64,000 nucleotides of DNA from Pseudomonas koreensis (lineage in GTDB: Bacteria > Pseudomonadota > Gammaproteobacteria > Pseudomonadales > Pseudomonadaceae), in the NCBI RefSeq assembly GCF_024169245.1, contig NZ_JALJWP010000001.1, positions 930,001 to 994,000 on the forward strand, given 5' to 3'. The notes under the pieces were generated by a model, which did not search any database, was not told the DNA's origin, and saw nothing but the letters and a program-made list of their open reading frames with translations. Shown here in pieces: positions 15,039 through 24,657 of the stretch. Each line of letters opens with the position of its first letter. Positions within the stretch are counted from its first letter, which is position 1. Both the position numbers and the translations under genes were made by a program.

Positions 15039-17318
15039 TTAGAGAGCCTTGGTCACCACCGGCGAATTCATCTTCGCCAACCCGAGATTCTTCAGCGCCA
15101 ACTGCAGCGAGCTGTGGATAACCTGCGGGTTATCGATCTTCATCAGTTCCGCCAGCATCTCCTGCGCCTTGCTCAGGTTCACCTGGCGCAACATCCACTT
15201 CACCTTCGGCAGGTTGGTGGCGTTCATCGACAGGCTATCGAAGCCCATCGCCATCAACAGCACCGCCGCCGCCGGGTCACCGGCCATCTCGCCGCAGATG
15301 CTCACCGGTTTGCCTTCGGCATGGGCGTCGGTGACCACGGTTTGCAGGGCTTGCAGCACCGCCGGATGCAGGTAGTCGTAAAGGTCGGCCACGCGCGGGT
15401 TGTTGCGATCGACCGCCAGAAGATACTGGGTCAAATCGTTGGAGCCGACCGAGAGGAAGTCGACCATCCGCGCCAGTTCCTTGGTCTGGTACACCGCTGC
15501 CGGGATTTCGATCATCACGCCGATCGGCGGCATCGGCACGTCGGTGCCTTCGTCGCGCACTTCGCCCCAGGCGCGGTGGATCAGGTGCAGGGCTTCTTCG
15601 AGTTCGTGAGTGCCGGAGATCATCGGCAGCAGAATCCGCAGGTTGTTCAGGCCTTCGCTGGCCTTGAGCATCGCGCGGGTCTGCACCAGGAAGATTTCCG
15701 GGTGGTCGAGGGTGACGCGGATACCGCGCCAGCCGAGGAACGGGTTGTCTTCCTTGATCGGGAAGTACGACAGCGATTTGTCACCGCCGATGTCGAGGCT
15801 GCGCATGGTCACCGGTTGCGGGTGGAACGCGGCGAGCTGTTCGCGGTAGATCGCCAGCTGTTCCTTCTCGCTCGGGAAGCGCTGGTTGATCATGAACGGC
15901 ACTTCGGTGCGGTACAGACCGACGCCTTCGGCGCCGCGCTTCTGCGCCCGCGCCACATCGGCGAGCAGGCCGGTGTTGACCCACAGCGGCATGCGGTGGC
16001 CATCGAGGGTCACGCACGGCAGATCACGCAGGGTGTCGAGGCCCAGCGCCAGTTGCTTCTCTTCTTCGACGACTTCAGCGAACTGTTTGCGCAGCACTTC
16101 GCTCGGGTTGGTGTAGACCTCGCCCCGGGTGCCATCGACGATCATTTCGATGCCGTCGACCTTGGCGTACGGCAGGTCGACCAGACCCATGACGGTCGGA
16201 ATGCCCATGGCCCGGGCCAGAATCGCGACGTGAGAGTTACCCGAACCGAGTACCGACACGAGGCCGACCAGCGTGCCTTCCGGCACCTCGCCGAGCATCG
16301 CCGGCGTCAGTTCTTCGCTGACCAGGATGGTTTTTTCCGGGTAGACCAGGTTCTGCTGGCGCTCTTCCTGCAGATAGGCGAGGAGACGGCGACCGAGGTC
16401 TTTGACGTCCGACGCACGCTCACGCAGGTAAGCGTCGTCCATCAATTCGAAGCGGTTGACGTGTTCCGTGACCACCTGACGCAGCGCGCCCTGGGCCCAT
16501 TGGCCGGTCTTGATCACGGTGGTGATTTCGCTGCCCAGCGAGGCATCGTCGAGCATCATCAGGTAGACGTCGAACAGCGCGCGCTCTTCCGGGCGCAGTT
16601 GGGTGGCGAGTTTAGCGGACAAGGCGCGCATGTCGGCGCGCACGCCTTCGATGGCGGTCTTGAACAGCGCCAGCTCAGCGTTGATGTCGGTGATAGTCTT
16701 GTCCGGCACCACGTCCAGGTCCGCCGGCGGCAGCATGACCACGGCGGTACCGACAGCAGCACCCGGCGAGCCCGGCACGCCGACGAACTTGGCTTCCTGA
16801 ATGCCCTTGCCCTGCCGGCCCAGACCGCGGATCGAACCGGTGGCCTCGGCGTGGGCGATAACGCCGGCGAGCTGCGCGCTCATGGTCACGAGGAAGGCTT
16901 CTTCACCTTCGTCGAACTGGCGGCGCTCTTTCTGCTGGATGACCAACACGCCGACGACGCGGCGGTGGTGAATGATCGGTGCACCGAGGAACGAGGCGTA
17001 ACGCTCTTCACCGGTCTCGGCGAAGTAGCGGTAGCGCGGGTGAACCGATGCGTTTTCGAGGTTCAGGGGTTCTTCACGCGTGCCGACCAGACCGACCAGA
17101 CCCTCGTTGGGGGCCATGCTGACCTTGCCGATCGAGCGCTTGTTCAAGCCCTCGGTGGCCATCAGGACGAAGCGATTGGTTTCCGGGTCAAGCAGGTAGA
17201 CCGAGCAGACCTGGCTGCCCATGGCCTCTTTGACGCGCAACACAATAATCCCCAACGCCGCCTTGAGATCCTTGGCGGAGTTAACTTCCTGGACGATCTT
17301 GCGCAGCGTATTGAGCAT
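15039..17318 (-). CDS. ptsP: PEP-protein phosphotransferase of the nitrogen PTS (EI-Ntr)
   Basis: This 759-residue protein has an N-terminal GAF sensory domain (about residues 1-155, LNTLRKIVQEVNSAKDL onwards), then the enzyme I fold. The swivelling His domain holds the phosphorylated histidine within GSGNSHVAILARAMG. A C-terminal PEP-binding TIM barrel contains GTHELEEALH and the SICGEMAGDP active-site cysteine loop. It phosphorylates NPr (PtsO), which passes phosphate to PtsN. In pseudomonads this route affects PHB, potassium and virulence regulation. The start at 17318 gives the standard MLNTLRKI N-terminus, 22 bp after rppH in the same direction. Confidence 0.96.
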   Translation of the reverse strand: MLNTLRKIVQEVNSAKDLKAALGIIVLRVKEAMGSQVCSVYLLDPETNRFVLMATEGLNKRSIGKVSMAPNEGLVGLVGTREEPLNLENASVHPRYRYFAETGEERYASFLGAPIIHHRRVVGVLVIQQKERRQFDEGEEAFLVTMSAQLAGVIAHAEATGSIRGLGRQGKGIQEAKFVGVPGSPGAAVGTAVVMLPPADLDVVPDKTITDINAELALFKTAIEGVRADMRALSAKLATQLRPEERALFDVYLMMLDDASLGSEITTVIKTGQWAQGALRQVVTEHVNRFELMDDAYLRERASDVKDLGRRLLAYLQEERQQNLVYPEKTILVSEELTPAMLGEVPEGTLVGLVSVLGSGNSHVAILARAMGIPTVMGLVDLPYAKVDGIEMIVDGTRGEVYTNPSEVLRKQFAEVVEEEKQLALGLDTLRDLPCVTLDGHRMPLWVNTGLLADVARAQKRGAEGVGLYRTEVPFMINQRFPSEKEQLAIYREQLAAFHPQPVTMRSLDIGGDKSLSYFPIKEDNPFLGWRGIRVTLDHPEIFLVQTRAMLKASEGLNNLRILLPMISGTHELEEALHLIHRAWGEVRDEGTDVPMPPIGVMIEIPAAVYQTKELARMVDFLSVGSNDLTQYLLAVDRNNPRVADLYDYLHPAVLQALQTVVTDAHAEGKPVSICGEMAGDPAAAVLLMAMGFDSLSMNATNLPKVKWMLRQVNLSKAQEMLAELMKIDNPQVIHSSLQLALKNLGLAKMNSPVVTKAL

Positions 17319-17340
17319 GGCTCGGGGTCGAACTCCGTCG

Positions 17341-17820
17341 TCAGTCGCGCGCTAAAAGGCGCGGGGCAAGCTCTTTGAGAGCGCGTCGATACACCTCGCG
17401 CTTGAATGTCACCACCTGGCCCAACGGATACCAATAGCTGACCCAGCGCCAGCCATCGAACTCCGGTTTACCGGTCAGATCCATCCGCACCCGCTGCTCG
17501 TTGGAGATCAGGCGCAGGAGGAACCATTTCTGTTTCTGGCCGATGCACAGCGGTTGGCTGTGGGTACGCACCAGGCGTTGCGGCAAACGATAGCGCAACC
17601 AGCCTCGGGTACAGGCCAGTATTTCAACATCTTCACGTTCCAGGCCAACTTCTTCGTTCAGCTCGCGGTACAAGGCGTCTTCCGGCGTCTCCTCGGGGTT
17701 GATCCCCCCTTGCGGAAACTGCCAGGCGTCCTGATTGATACGGCGAGCCCATAGCACCTGGCCGGCGTCATTCGTCAGAATGATCCCGACATTGGGGCGG
17801 AAACCATCGGGGTCGATCAC
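17341..17820 (-). CDS. rppH: RNA pyrophosphohydrolase
   Basis: This 159-residue Nudix hydrolase removes pyrophosphate from the 5' end of triphosphorylated mRNA, triggering RNase E-dependent decay. The Nudix box [20 protein letters not shown] is intact (about residues 37-56). The start is taken as the GTG at 17820, which yields the family-typical (M)[14 protein letters not shown]. The frame stays open to an ATG at 17880, but that extension is not family-like. It is directly upstream of ptsP (22 bp), the conserved rppH-ptsP pair. Confidence 0.95.
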
Positions 17821-17963
17821 GGCAACAACCTCGCAAACGCATGTCGCCGCATTGTTCCACAAAGCTTGATCAGGCGGCAACGAAGGTTCCTACCTTATGT
17901 GCACTCTTGTGAAAAGACCGTATTCTTGTCGCCTTTTTACTGACTTTTCAGCGGGTAACTGCA

Positions 17964-18620
17964 ATGCGCCTGGCTCTATTCGATTTGGACAACACCCTTC
18001 TGGGCGGCGACAGCGATCACGCTTGGGGCGATTATCTGTGCGAGCGCGGCTTCCTCGACCCGATCGCCTACAAGGCACGCAACGACGAGTTCTATCAGGA
18101 TTACCTGGCCGGCAAGCTGGACAACGCCGCCTACCTGAACTTCTGCCTGGAAATTCTTGGCCGCACGGAATTGGCCGTGCTTGAACAATGGCACAGCGAT
18201 TACATGCGCGACTGCATCGAGCCGATCATCCTGCCCAAGGCAATGGAACTGTTGAAAAAACACCGCGATGCCGGCGACAAACTGGTGATCATCACCGCGA
18301 CCAACCGTTTCGTCACGGCGCCGATCGCCGTGCGCCTGGGCGTGGAAACCCTGATCGCTACCGAATGTGAAATGATCGATGGCCGCTACAGCGGGCGTAG
18401 CACCGACATTCCGTGCTTTCGCGAGGGCAAGGTGACGCGCCTGAATCGGTGGCTGGAGGAGACTGGTTATTCGCTGGAGGGCAGCTATTTCTATAGCGAC
18501 TCGATGAATGACCTGCCATTGCTGGAGCAGGTCGCGAATCCGGTGGCGGTGGATCCGGATCCGAATTTGCGTGCCGAGGCCGAGAAGCGTGGCTGGCCGG
18601 TGATCAGTCTGCGCGGCTGA
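17964..18620 (+). CDS. HAD-superfamily (SerB-like, HAD-IB) phosphatase
   Basis: This 218-residue hydrolase has HAD motif [11 protein letters not shown] (catalytic D7 and D9), motif II in IITATNRF, and a late motif [12 protein letters not shown]. The insertion after motif I is the small helical cap of phosphoserine-phosphatase relatives (IB type). The ortholog next to rppH in other pseudomonads is only called a hydrolase, and the physiological substrate is unknown. It is divergent from rppH, so both promoters lie at 17821-17963. Confidence 0.87.
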   Translation: MRLALFDLDNTLLGGDSDHAWGDYLCERGFLDPIAYKARNDEFYQDYLAGKLDNAAYLNFCLEILGRTELAVLEQWHSDYMRDCIEPIILPKAMELLKKHRDAGDKLVIITATNRFVTAPIAVRLGVETLIATECEMIDGRYSGRSTDIPCFREGKVTRLNRWLEETGYSLEGSYFYSDSMNDLPLLEQVANPVAVDPDPNLRAEAEKRGWPVISLRG

Positions 18621-18628
18621 CTACGCCT

Positions 18629-18702
18629 TCGCGAGCAAGCTCGCTCCCACAGGGAATTTGTGAACGACACATATCCAATGTGGGAGCGAGCTTGCTCGCG
18701 AA
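18629..18702. repeat. REP doublet, outward type (GGGAGCGAGCTTGC variant)
   Basis: Inverted arms GCGAGCAAGCTCGCTCCCACA and complement between convergent genes. Both arms carry the AAGC/GCTT variant of the usual AGGC/GCCT. Confidence 0.85.
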
Positions 18703-18725
18703 TGGGATCGACTCGGTACCAGGCC

Positions 18726-19139
18726 TTAAACCGGCTTCGCCCCCATCAACCCCGCTATGGCGACAAACCCGACGCCGCTGACAATCGCCAGCGCCAGAGT
18801 GAAATTGCGGTTACCCACACCTGTTGTCCAAAGCCGATCAAGCCGAACCAGCAGCCAGACCGCACTGAACATGGCCACGGCATAGATCACGCTGGACCCC
18901 AGAATCCACAATTGCCCCAACGGCCAGCCAACCAGGTGCACCAGCCACCAACCGGTGAACGGCATGCTGAGCATGCCGATCAGCATCAGGCACCAGATAA
19001 ACAGCCACGGACGGCGCATCGTACTGGCCGGGCCTTCGCTGCGATTACGCCAGGTCAGCGCGGCGAGCCCCAGCCCGCTCGCGAGAATGACCACGGTCGC
19101 CGCGACGTGAAGGACTTTCAGGGTGGTCAGGGTTTCCAT
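18726..19139 (-). CDS. DUF2269 family membrane protein
   Basis: This 137-residue protein has four hydrophobic helices (about residues 7-30, 45-62, 70-95 and 112-134). The first contains the conserved LKVLHVAATVV, and a GWWLVHLVGWPLGQLWILGS segment follows in the middle. This is the DUF2269 (predicted integral membrane) family, of unknown function. The His in the first helix could bind heme or metal (inference). It sits between a HAD phosphatase and ilvA, co-oriented with ilvA. Confidence 0.8.
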   Translation of the reverse strand: METLTTLKVLHVAATVVILASGLGLAALTWRNRSEGPASTMRRPWLFIWCLMLIGMLSMPFTGWWLVHLVGWPLGQLWILGSSVIYAVAMFSAVWLLVRLDRLWTTGVGNRNFTLALAIVSGVGFVAIAGLMGAKPV

Positions 19140-19180
19140 GTCGTTCTCTTCCGTAGGTCCAAGCCCATCAGCGTAGCCGC

Positions 19181-20695
19181 TCAGCCGAGAAACAGCTGAT
19201 AGGCCGGATTGTCGCTTTCGTCCCAGTATGGGTAGCCGATTTCCGCCAGCGCCGCCGGCACCAGATGACGCTCGTCATGGGGCACTTGCAGGCCGGCGAC
19301 CACGCGGCCGTCCGCCGCGCCGTGGTTGCGATAGTGGAACATCGAGATGTTCCAGCGCCCGCCGAGCTTGTTGAGGAAGTTGAACAGCGCGCCCGGGCGC
19401 TCAGGGAATTCGAAACGCAGCACCACTTCATCAACCACCTGCGCGGCGCGGCCACCGACCATGTGGCGGATGTGCAGCTTGGCCAGTTCATTGTCGGTCA
19501 GGTCGATGACCGGGAAACCCTGCTCGGTCAGGCTCGCCAGCAGGGCGCTGCGCGGGTCGTTGTCCGGGTGGGTCTGCACGCCAACAAAGATGTGCGCTTC
19601 GCTGCCGGTGTTGTAGCGGTAGTTGAATTCGGTGATCTGGCGCTTGCCGATGGCTTCGCAGAATGCCTTGAAGCTGCCGGCCTGCTCGGGAATGGTCACG
19701 GCGATGATCGCCTCGCGACCTTCGCCCAGCTCGGCGCGCTCGGCAACATGGCGCAAGCGGTCGAAATTGACGTTGGCACCAGAGTCGATGGCGACGAATG
19801 TCTGGCCGCTGACGCCGCGCTGCTCGACGTATTTCTTGATCCCTGCCACGCCCAACGCCCCGGCAGGTTCAGTGATCGAGCGGGTATCGTCGTAGATATC
19901 CTTGATTGCCGCACAAATCTCGTCGGTGCTGACAGTGATCACTTCATCGACGTAATCCTTGCAGATCTCGAAGGTGTACTGGCCGATCTGCGCCACCGCC
20001 ACGCCGTCGGCGAAGATCCCCACCGTCGGCAGGACCACGCGCTCGCCCGCCGCCATCGCTGCCTGCAGGCAGTTGGAATCGTCCGGCTCGACGCCAATCA
20101 CCTTGATGTCGGGCCGCAGGTATTTCACGTACGCCGCAATACCGGCGATCAGCCCGCCGCCGCCGACCGGGACGAAAATCGCGTCCAGCGGCTGCGGGTG
20201 CTGACGCAGGATTTCCATGGCCACGGTGCCCTGCCCGGCAATGGTGTGCGGATCGTCGTACGGATGGATGTAGACGTAGCCTTTTTCATCCACCAGTTTC
20301 AGCGAATAGGCCAGCGCTTCCGGGAACGAATCGCCGTGCAGCACCACTTTGCCGCCGCGCGAACGCACGCCTTCGACTTTGATTTCCGGGGTGGTCTTCG
20401 GCATGACGATGGTGGCTTTGACGCCCAGCACTTTCGCCGCCAGAGCCAGACCCTGCGCATGATTGCCCGCCGACGCGGTGACCACGCCACGGGCGCGCTC
20501 TTCGTCGCTCAGTTGGGTCAGCTTGTTGTAGGCGCCGCGAATCTTGAACGAAAACACCGGCTGCAAGTCTTCGCGCTTGAGCCAGATGTCATTGCCCAGC
20601 CGCTCGGAGAGCTGGCGGGCGTTCTGCAGCGGGGTTTCAACGGCAACGTCATAAACGCGCGAGGTGAGGATCTTTTTGACGTACTGTTCGAGCAT
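19181..20695 (-). CDS. ilvA: Biosynthetic threonine ammonia-lyase
   Basis: This 504-residue PLP enzyme converts threonine to 2-oxobutyrate, the first step of isoleucine synthesis. The PLP lysine is K51 in FSFKIRGAYNK, and the phosphate-binding loop is VGGGGLIAG. The C-terminal third (about residues 325-504) holds two ACT-like regulatory modules (IIAVTIPEQAGSFKAF and FEFPERPGALFNFLN), as expected for the isoleucine-inhibited, valine-activated form. It is divergent from rpiA across a 146-bp gap. Confidence 0.96.
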   Translation of the reverse strand: MLEQYVKKILTSRVYDVAVETPLQNARQLSERLGNDIWLKREDLQPVFSFKIRGAYNKLTQLSDEERARGVVTASAGNHAQGLALAAKVLGVKATIVMPKTTPEIKVEGVRSRGGKVVLHGDSFPEALAYSLKLVDEKGYVYIHPYDDPHTIAGQGTVAMEILRQHPQPLDAIFVPVGGGGLIAGIAAYVKYLRPDIKVIGVEPDDSNCLQAAMAAGERVVLPTVGIFADGVAVAQIGQYTFEICKDYVDEVITVSTDEICAAIKDIYDDTRSITEPAGALGVAGIKKYVEQRGVSGQTFVAIDSGANVNFDRLRHVAERAELGEGREAIIAVTIPEQAGSFKAFCEAIGKRQITEFNYRYNTGSEAHIFVGVQTHPDNDPRSALLASLTEQGFPVIDLTDNELAKLHIRHMVGGRAAQVVDEVVLRFEFPERPGALFNFLNKLGGRWNISMFHYRNHGAADGRVVAGLQVPHDERHLVPAALAEIGYPYWDESDNPAYQLFLG

Positions 20696-20794
20696 CGGAA
20701 AGCATCACTGAGCGGTTGGGCGGGACCGGGGAGTCTAACCCGCCTTTTGCCGATGCGACCACACGAATCCAGAGGTTTTAGCCACGCTTGGGGC

Positions 20795-20800
20795 TATAAT
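20795..20800 (+). promoter_or_regulatory. Candidate -10 box of the rpiA promoter
   Basis: A perfect TATAAT stands 42 bp before the rpiA start, in the gap divergent from ilvA. No good -35 is visible at 16-18 bp upstream, so only the -10 is called. Confidence 0.5.
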
Positions 20801-20841
20801 GCCGGCCTTTCTGCCCACCCCTTGCCCGCTTCGGAGCCCGC

Positions 20842-21516
20842 ATGACCCAGGATCAACTCAAACAGGCCGTGGCCCAGGCCGCCGTCGACTTCATCCTGCC
20901 GAAACTCGACGACAAGAGCATCGTCGGCGTCGGCACCGGCTCCACTGCCAACTGCTTCATCGATGCCCTGGCCCAGCACAAGGGCGCGTTCGACGGCGCG
21001 GTCGCCAGCTCCGAAGCCACCGCCGCGCGTCTGAAAGGCCACGGGATTCCGGTGTACGAGCTGAACACTGTCAGCGATCTGGAGTTCTACGTCGACGGCG
21101 CCGATGAAAGCGATGCGCACCTGAACCTGATCAAGGGCGGCGGCGCGGCCCTGACCCGCGAGAAGATCGTCGCCGCCGTGGCCAAGACCTTCATCTGCAT
21201 CGCCGACGCCAGCAAACTGGTGCCGGTGCTCGGTGAGTTCCCGCTGCCGGTGGAAGTGATCCCGATGGCCCGCAGCCACGTTGCCCGCCAACTGGTCAAA
21301 CTCGGTGGCGACCCGGTGTATCGCGAAGGCGTGCTGACCGACAACGGCAACATCATCCTCGACGTGTTCAACCTGCAGATCACCAACCCGGTGGAGCTGG
21401 AAGCGCAGATCAACGCCATCGTCGGCGTGGTCACCAACGGCCTGTTCGCTGCGCGCCCGGCGGATCTGTTGCTGCTGGGCACGAGTGAAGGTGTGAAGAC
21501 CCTGAAGGCTGAGTAA
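20842..21516 (+). CDS. rpiA: Ribose-5-phosphate isomerase A
   Basis: This 224-residue enzyme interconverts ribose 5-phosphate and ribulose 5-phosphate in the pentose phosphate pathway. Family motifs are present: [14 protein letters not shown], the [18 protein letters not shown] loop with catalytic acid residues, and [17 protein letters not shown]. Length and start ([17 protein letters not shown]) match the family. It is divergent from ilvA, and a very long REP hairpin follows. Confidence 0.97.
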   Translation: MTQDQLKQAVAQAAVDFILPKLDDKSIVGVGTGSTANCFIDALAQHKGAFDGAVASSEATAARLKGHGIPVYELNTVSDLEFYVDGADESDAHLNLIKGGGAALTREKIVAAVAKTFICIADASKLVPVLGEFPLPVEVIPMARSHVARQLVKLGGDPVYREGVLTDNGNIILDVFNLQITNPVELEAQINAIVGVVTNGLFAARPADLLLLGTSEGVKTLKAE

Positions 21517-21539
21517 ATATTCTTCAGGCGCTGAAATCC

Positions 21540-21635
21540 CCCTGTAGGAGTGAGCCTGCTCGCGATAGCGGTCTGTCAGTTGATATTAATGTTGACTGAC
21601 AGACCGCTATCGCGAGCAGGCTCACTCCTACAGGG
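21540..21635. repeat. REP doublet, inward type, 41-bp perfect hairpin
   Basis: Arms 21540-21580 and 21595-21635 are perfectly complementary over 41 bases around a 14-base loop. The TAGGAGTGAGCC family arms extend through GATAGCGG into a CTGTCAGT/ACTGACAG core. Located between convergent rpiA and the SdiA-regulated-family gene. Confidence 0.9.
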
Positions 21636-21649
21636 TTTTGTGGTGATGG

Positions 21650-22567
21650 TTAGTCTGAAGTTGGCTTCTTGAAGACGTAAAACAGATTCGGCTCACTCAC
21701 CAGATACAACGTGCCGTCATCATCCATCGCAATCCCCTCCGCCTGCGGTACGGTTTTCTGCAAACCCTGGCGTCCGCCGCTGATCGACATGGTGCTCAAC
21801 GGGCGGCCGTCGACATCCAGTTCGATAATCAAGCGCGACTCGTCCGACAGTGCCAGCAAGTGCCCGCTGCGTTCGTCGTACTGCAGACTCGACAGGTCAC
21901 GCACGAACATGCCGGCATCGCGCTTGGGGTTGTTGATCACGTGCACCGCGTAGGTCTTGTCCGGTTTGAAATGCGGAAAACCGTGGACCTCATAGATCAG
22001 CATCGGGTCGCGCTCTTTCGCCACGAACAGGCGTTTGCCCACCGAATCGTAAGCCAGCCCCTCGAAACCCTTGTTGCTGGCCATGTGCACACCGAGGGTC
22101 ATCTGCTCGGCATCTTCGGCATCGAGGAACGTGGTGTCGGCGTCGAGGTGGATCTTGATCAGACGTTGCTGGCGCTCGTCGGTGATCACGTAAGTGTCGG
22201 CGCTGATGTACTCGACCGCTTCAGGATCGCCGAACCCGACCAAAGCAATGCGCCGCAGGATCTTGCCTTCCAGCGACAGTTCGATCAGTTCGGAATTCTT
22301 GTTGGTCACGGTGAACAGGCTTTTGCGCACCGGATCGTAGGTCAGCGCCGAGACGTCATCGTCGAGCCCCTCGATCGGCCGCGCCTCGATCATCACCCGA
22401 TATTGATCCAGACCGATCGCCTCGCTGCTCAACGGCTGCCACAGGGTGTGCAGGTTGAACCAGGCGCGCTCGAACAGGCGCAGGTACTGGCCGAGCGCGA
22501 GCAACGCGATCAGAGCAATCAACAACAGGACAAGAATCAACGGTTTGGGACGGGCAAGTTGACGCAT
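21650..22567 (-). CDS. SdiA-regulated family protein, copy 1
   Basis: This 305-residue protein has one N-terminal membrane anchor (LILVLLLIALIALLALGQYL) followed by a beta-propeller-like domain of the SdiA-regulated (YjiK) family. Typical segments include DDVSALTYDPVRKSLFTVTN, EAVEYISADTYVITDERQQ and QAEGIAMDDDGTLYLVSEPN. Members are anchored facing the periplasm. Their function is unknown. A paralog lies directly upstream at 22763-23686 in the same orientation, separated by a REP doublet. Confidence 0.85.
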   Translation of the reverse strand: MRQLARPKPLILVLLLIALIALLALGQYLRLFERAWFNLHTLWQPLSSEAIGLDQYRVMIEARPIEGLDDDVSALTYDPVRKSLFTVTNKNSELIELSLEGKILRRIALVGFGDPEAVEYISADTYVITDERQQRLIKIHLDADTTFLDAEDAEQMTLGVHMASNKGFEGLAYDSVGKRLFVAKERDPMLIYEVHGFPHFKPDKTYAVHVINNPKRDAGMFVRDLSSLQYDERSGHLLALSDESRLIIELDVDGRPLSTMSISGGRQGLQKTVPQAEGIAMDDDGTLYLVSEPNLFYVFKKPTSD

Positions 22568-22663
22568 TCAGGCAGGCTCGGATTCAAGACAGGCCGATGA
22601 AATATCACGCCCGTCTGAATTGAAGCTTAATGGCCACTTGCCTCAGACCACAAGCCAACCCCC

Positions 22664-22752
22664 GTAGGAGCTGCCGCAGGCTGCGATCTTTTGACTTTGA
22701 TTTTGACTTTCACAAGCAAGATCAAAAGATCGCAGCCTGCTACAGCTCCTAC
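22664..22752. repeat. Family C REP doublet (GTAGGAGCTGCC), diverged
   Basis: Arms GTAGGAGCTGCCGCAGGCTGCG and complement, with the inner GATCTTTTGA/TCAAAAGATC extension, between the two SdiA-regulated-family genes. The right arm has a small mismatch (CCTGCTACAGCTCC). Confidence 0.8.
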
Positions 22753-22762
22753 AGGGAAGGCA

Positions 22763-23686
22763 TCACCGGTGCTTTTCGAAGCGATAGAACAGGTTCGGTT
22801 CGCTGACCATGTACAGCGTGCCGTCTTCGTCCATGGTCAGGCCTTCGGCGCGGGGAATGGTGTCTTTCAGACCGTTGAAATTGCCAAGCAGAGTCATGAA
22901 GCTGACTTGCTCGCCCTTCTCGTCCAGTTCCAGCAAAAGGTGCGAATCGGCAGAAAGCACCAACAGATGGCCAGTGCGTGGGTCGACCGCCAGCGCCGAG
23001 AGGTTGCGAATGTCGAGCTCGTCACTGGCCAGTTTCTGCTTGTCGCCAGTCAGTGTCTGACTGCCATCGCTTTTCCAGGTGAACAAGGCTGGCGGGCGTT
23101 CTTCGCCCAAAATCAGCTGCTGATTGCGCGGATCCCAGGTGATGGCTTCAAAAGCCTTGTTCTGGTCTTTTGACGGTCCGAGGTCGTATTTCGGAAAGTC
23201 GGCAATGTTCAGCTCGCGGGTACCGGCGTCGACCTTGACGATCGACAGCGTGTGCTGGCGCTCATCGACAATCGCCATCAGGCCGTTTTCCATGACTGTC
23301 AGGCCTTCGGGATTGCTCCAGCCCACCAGCGGCATCTTGCGCAGCACCTCGCCCTGCAGTGTCAGCTCAGCGAGGAACGGATTTTTGCCCATCACCGAAA
23401 ACAGGGTTTTGGTCTGCGGGTTGTAAGCCAGGTCGGAAGCTTCGTCCTTCTCCATGCCCGGCAACGGTTTGGCATCGATCACCACCTGATAGTCCGGCAG
23501 CCACACGCTCTCTTTCTGCTCGGCCTTGCTCTCGAAGCGCTCCAGCACCCACAGCACACCACGATCATCCCAGTGCATGGCGAACGCCAGCCCATAGGCT
23601 GCTGCGATGGCCAGCAACAGCCAGACATACCAGCGCAGAGCGAAGCGGGAACGATGGGTAGTTTTTTGCTGAGTTTGAGATGACAT
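22763..23686 (-). CDS. SdiA-regulated family protein, copy 2
   Basis: This 307-residue paralog of the 21650-22567 product has the same layout: an N-terminal anchor (YVWLLLAIAAAYGLAFAM) then a beta-propeller-like periplasmic domain. The two share blocks such as EASDLAYNPQTKTLFSV, GLTVMENGLMAIVDERQ and RAEGLTMDEDGTLYMVSEPN. ATG 23686 is used. A TTG one codon earlier is possible, and no strong Shine-Dalgarno separates them. Tandem duplication is the simplest origin. Function is unknown. Confidence 0.85.
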   Translation of the reverse strand: MSSQTQQKTTHRSRFALRWYVWLLLAIAAAYGLAFAMHWDDRGVLWVLERFESKAEQKESVWLPDYQVVIDAKPLPGMEKDEASDLAYNPQTKTLFSVMGKNPFLAELTLQGEVLRKMPLVGWSNPEGLTVMENGLMAIVDERQHTLSIVKVDAGTRELNIADFPKYDLGPSKDQNKAFEAITWDPRNQQLILGEERPPALFTWKSDGSQTLTGDKQKLASDELDIRNLSALAVDPRTGHLLVLSADSHLLLELDEKGEQVSFMTLLGNFNGLKDTIPRAEGLTMDEDGTLYMVSEPNLFYRFEKHR

Positions 23687-23840
23687 CAAAGGACGCGTTC
23701 CGAAAATTCAGGCCAAAGGTAATAGCACAAAGAGGCCGGCTGAGACGCCGCAATCGCGGAAATTATCCAGAGAGGATGTGAAAAAAACGGGAAATGGCGG
23801 GATTGGCGTGTGCGTATATCAGCAGCAACGCAAAACGAAT

Positions 23841-23928
23841 GTAGGAGTAAGCCTGCTCGCGATAGCGGTTTATCAGTCGAAATATGCATTGACTGGTAGA
23901 CCGCTATCGCGAGCAGGCTCACTCCTAC
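23841..23928. repeat. REP doublet, inward type
   Basis: Arms GTAGGAGTAAGCCTGCTCGCG and the complement of the TAGGAGTGAGCC form, with a TCAGTC...GACTGG core in the loop. It lies between two minus-strand genes. Confidence 0.85.
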
Positions 23929-23950
23929 AAGGGGATTTTCGGTGTTGCGG

Positions 23951-24616
23951 TTAGCGCACGCTGCTGCTGAAGCGGCTCGCCCCCGGCAGTTCAAGAACGA
24001 TCTCATCGCCAACGTTCAACGGGCCGACGCCCACCGGCGTGCCGGTGAGGATGACGTCGCCGGCCTGCAGCGAGAAGCAGCCGGCCATGTGCTGGATCAT
24101 CGGCACGATCGGATTGAGCATCGCGCTGCTGTTGCCGTCCTGGCGCACTTCGCCGTTGATGGTCAGGCGAATGCCGATGTCGGTCAGGTCAGCGAAGGTG
24201 CTGCCAACCACGAACGGGGCGATCACTGCCGCGCCGTCGAACGACTTGGCGATTTCCCACGGCAGGCCTTTGGACTTGAGCTCGGCCTGCTTGTCGCGCA
24301 GGGTCAGGTCCAGCGCCGGGGCGAAACCGGAGATCGCATCGAGGACTTCTTCGCGGCTTGGTTTGGTCGACAGCGGTTTGCCGATCAACACAGCGATTTC
24401 CGCTTCGTAGTGCACCGAACCACGCTCAGTCGGAATGCTGAAACCGCCTTCCAGCGGCACCACGCAACTGCCCGGCTTGATGAACAGCAGCGGCTCGGTC
24501 GGCACCGGGTTGTCCAGTTCCTTGGCGTGTTCGGCGTAATTGCGGCCAATGCACACGACTTTCCCGATCGGGAAGTGAATGCGCGTGCCGTCGACGTACT
24601 GGTGCTGATAGCTCAT
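23951..24616 (-). CDS. Fumarylacetoacetate hydrolase family protein
   Basis: This 221-residue protein has the FAH fold with metal-binding acids in SVHYEAEIAVLIG and the GFAPALDLTLRD segment. The conserved GDVILTGTPVGVGPL is near the C-terminus. Members include acylpyruvases and oxaloacetate decarboxylases (FAHD1-like). The short length and YQHQYVDGTRIHFPIGK N-terminus fit the YcgM/FAHD1 group. Substrate is inferred only at family level (acylpyruvate or oxaloacetate). It lies 41 bp downstream of the D-2-hydroxyglutarate dehydrogenase gene's end and may be cotranscribed with it. Confidence 0.87.
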   Translation of the reverse strand: MSYQHQYVDGTRIHFPIGKVVCIGRNYAEHAKELDNPVPTEPLLFIKPGSCVVPLEGGFSIPTERGSVHYEAEIAVLIGKPLSTKPSREEVLDAISGFAPALDLTLRDKQAELKSKGLPWEIAKSFDGAAVIAPFVVGSTFADLTDIGIRLTINGEVRQDGNSSAMLNPIVPMIQHMAGCFSLQAGDVILTGTPVGVGPLNVGDEIVLELPGASRFSSSVR

Positions 24617-24657
24617 TTACCGACTCCTGCCTTCATTGATTCAACAGAGATTACCGA

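Noticed and set aside
14919..17378. A very long open frame opposite ptsP
   Set aside because: It is the antisense shadow of a high-GC gene: composition is Arg/His/Gln-rich with no domain, and ptsP on the other strand is unmistakable.
21540..21635. Repeated palindromes considered as CRISPR or as sRNA genes
   Set aside because: They are isolated inverted REP pairs without regular spacers or cas genes. No promoter is visible for an sRNA.
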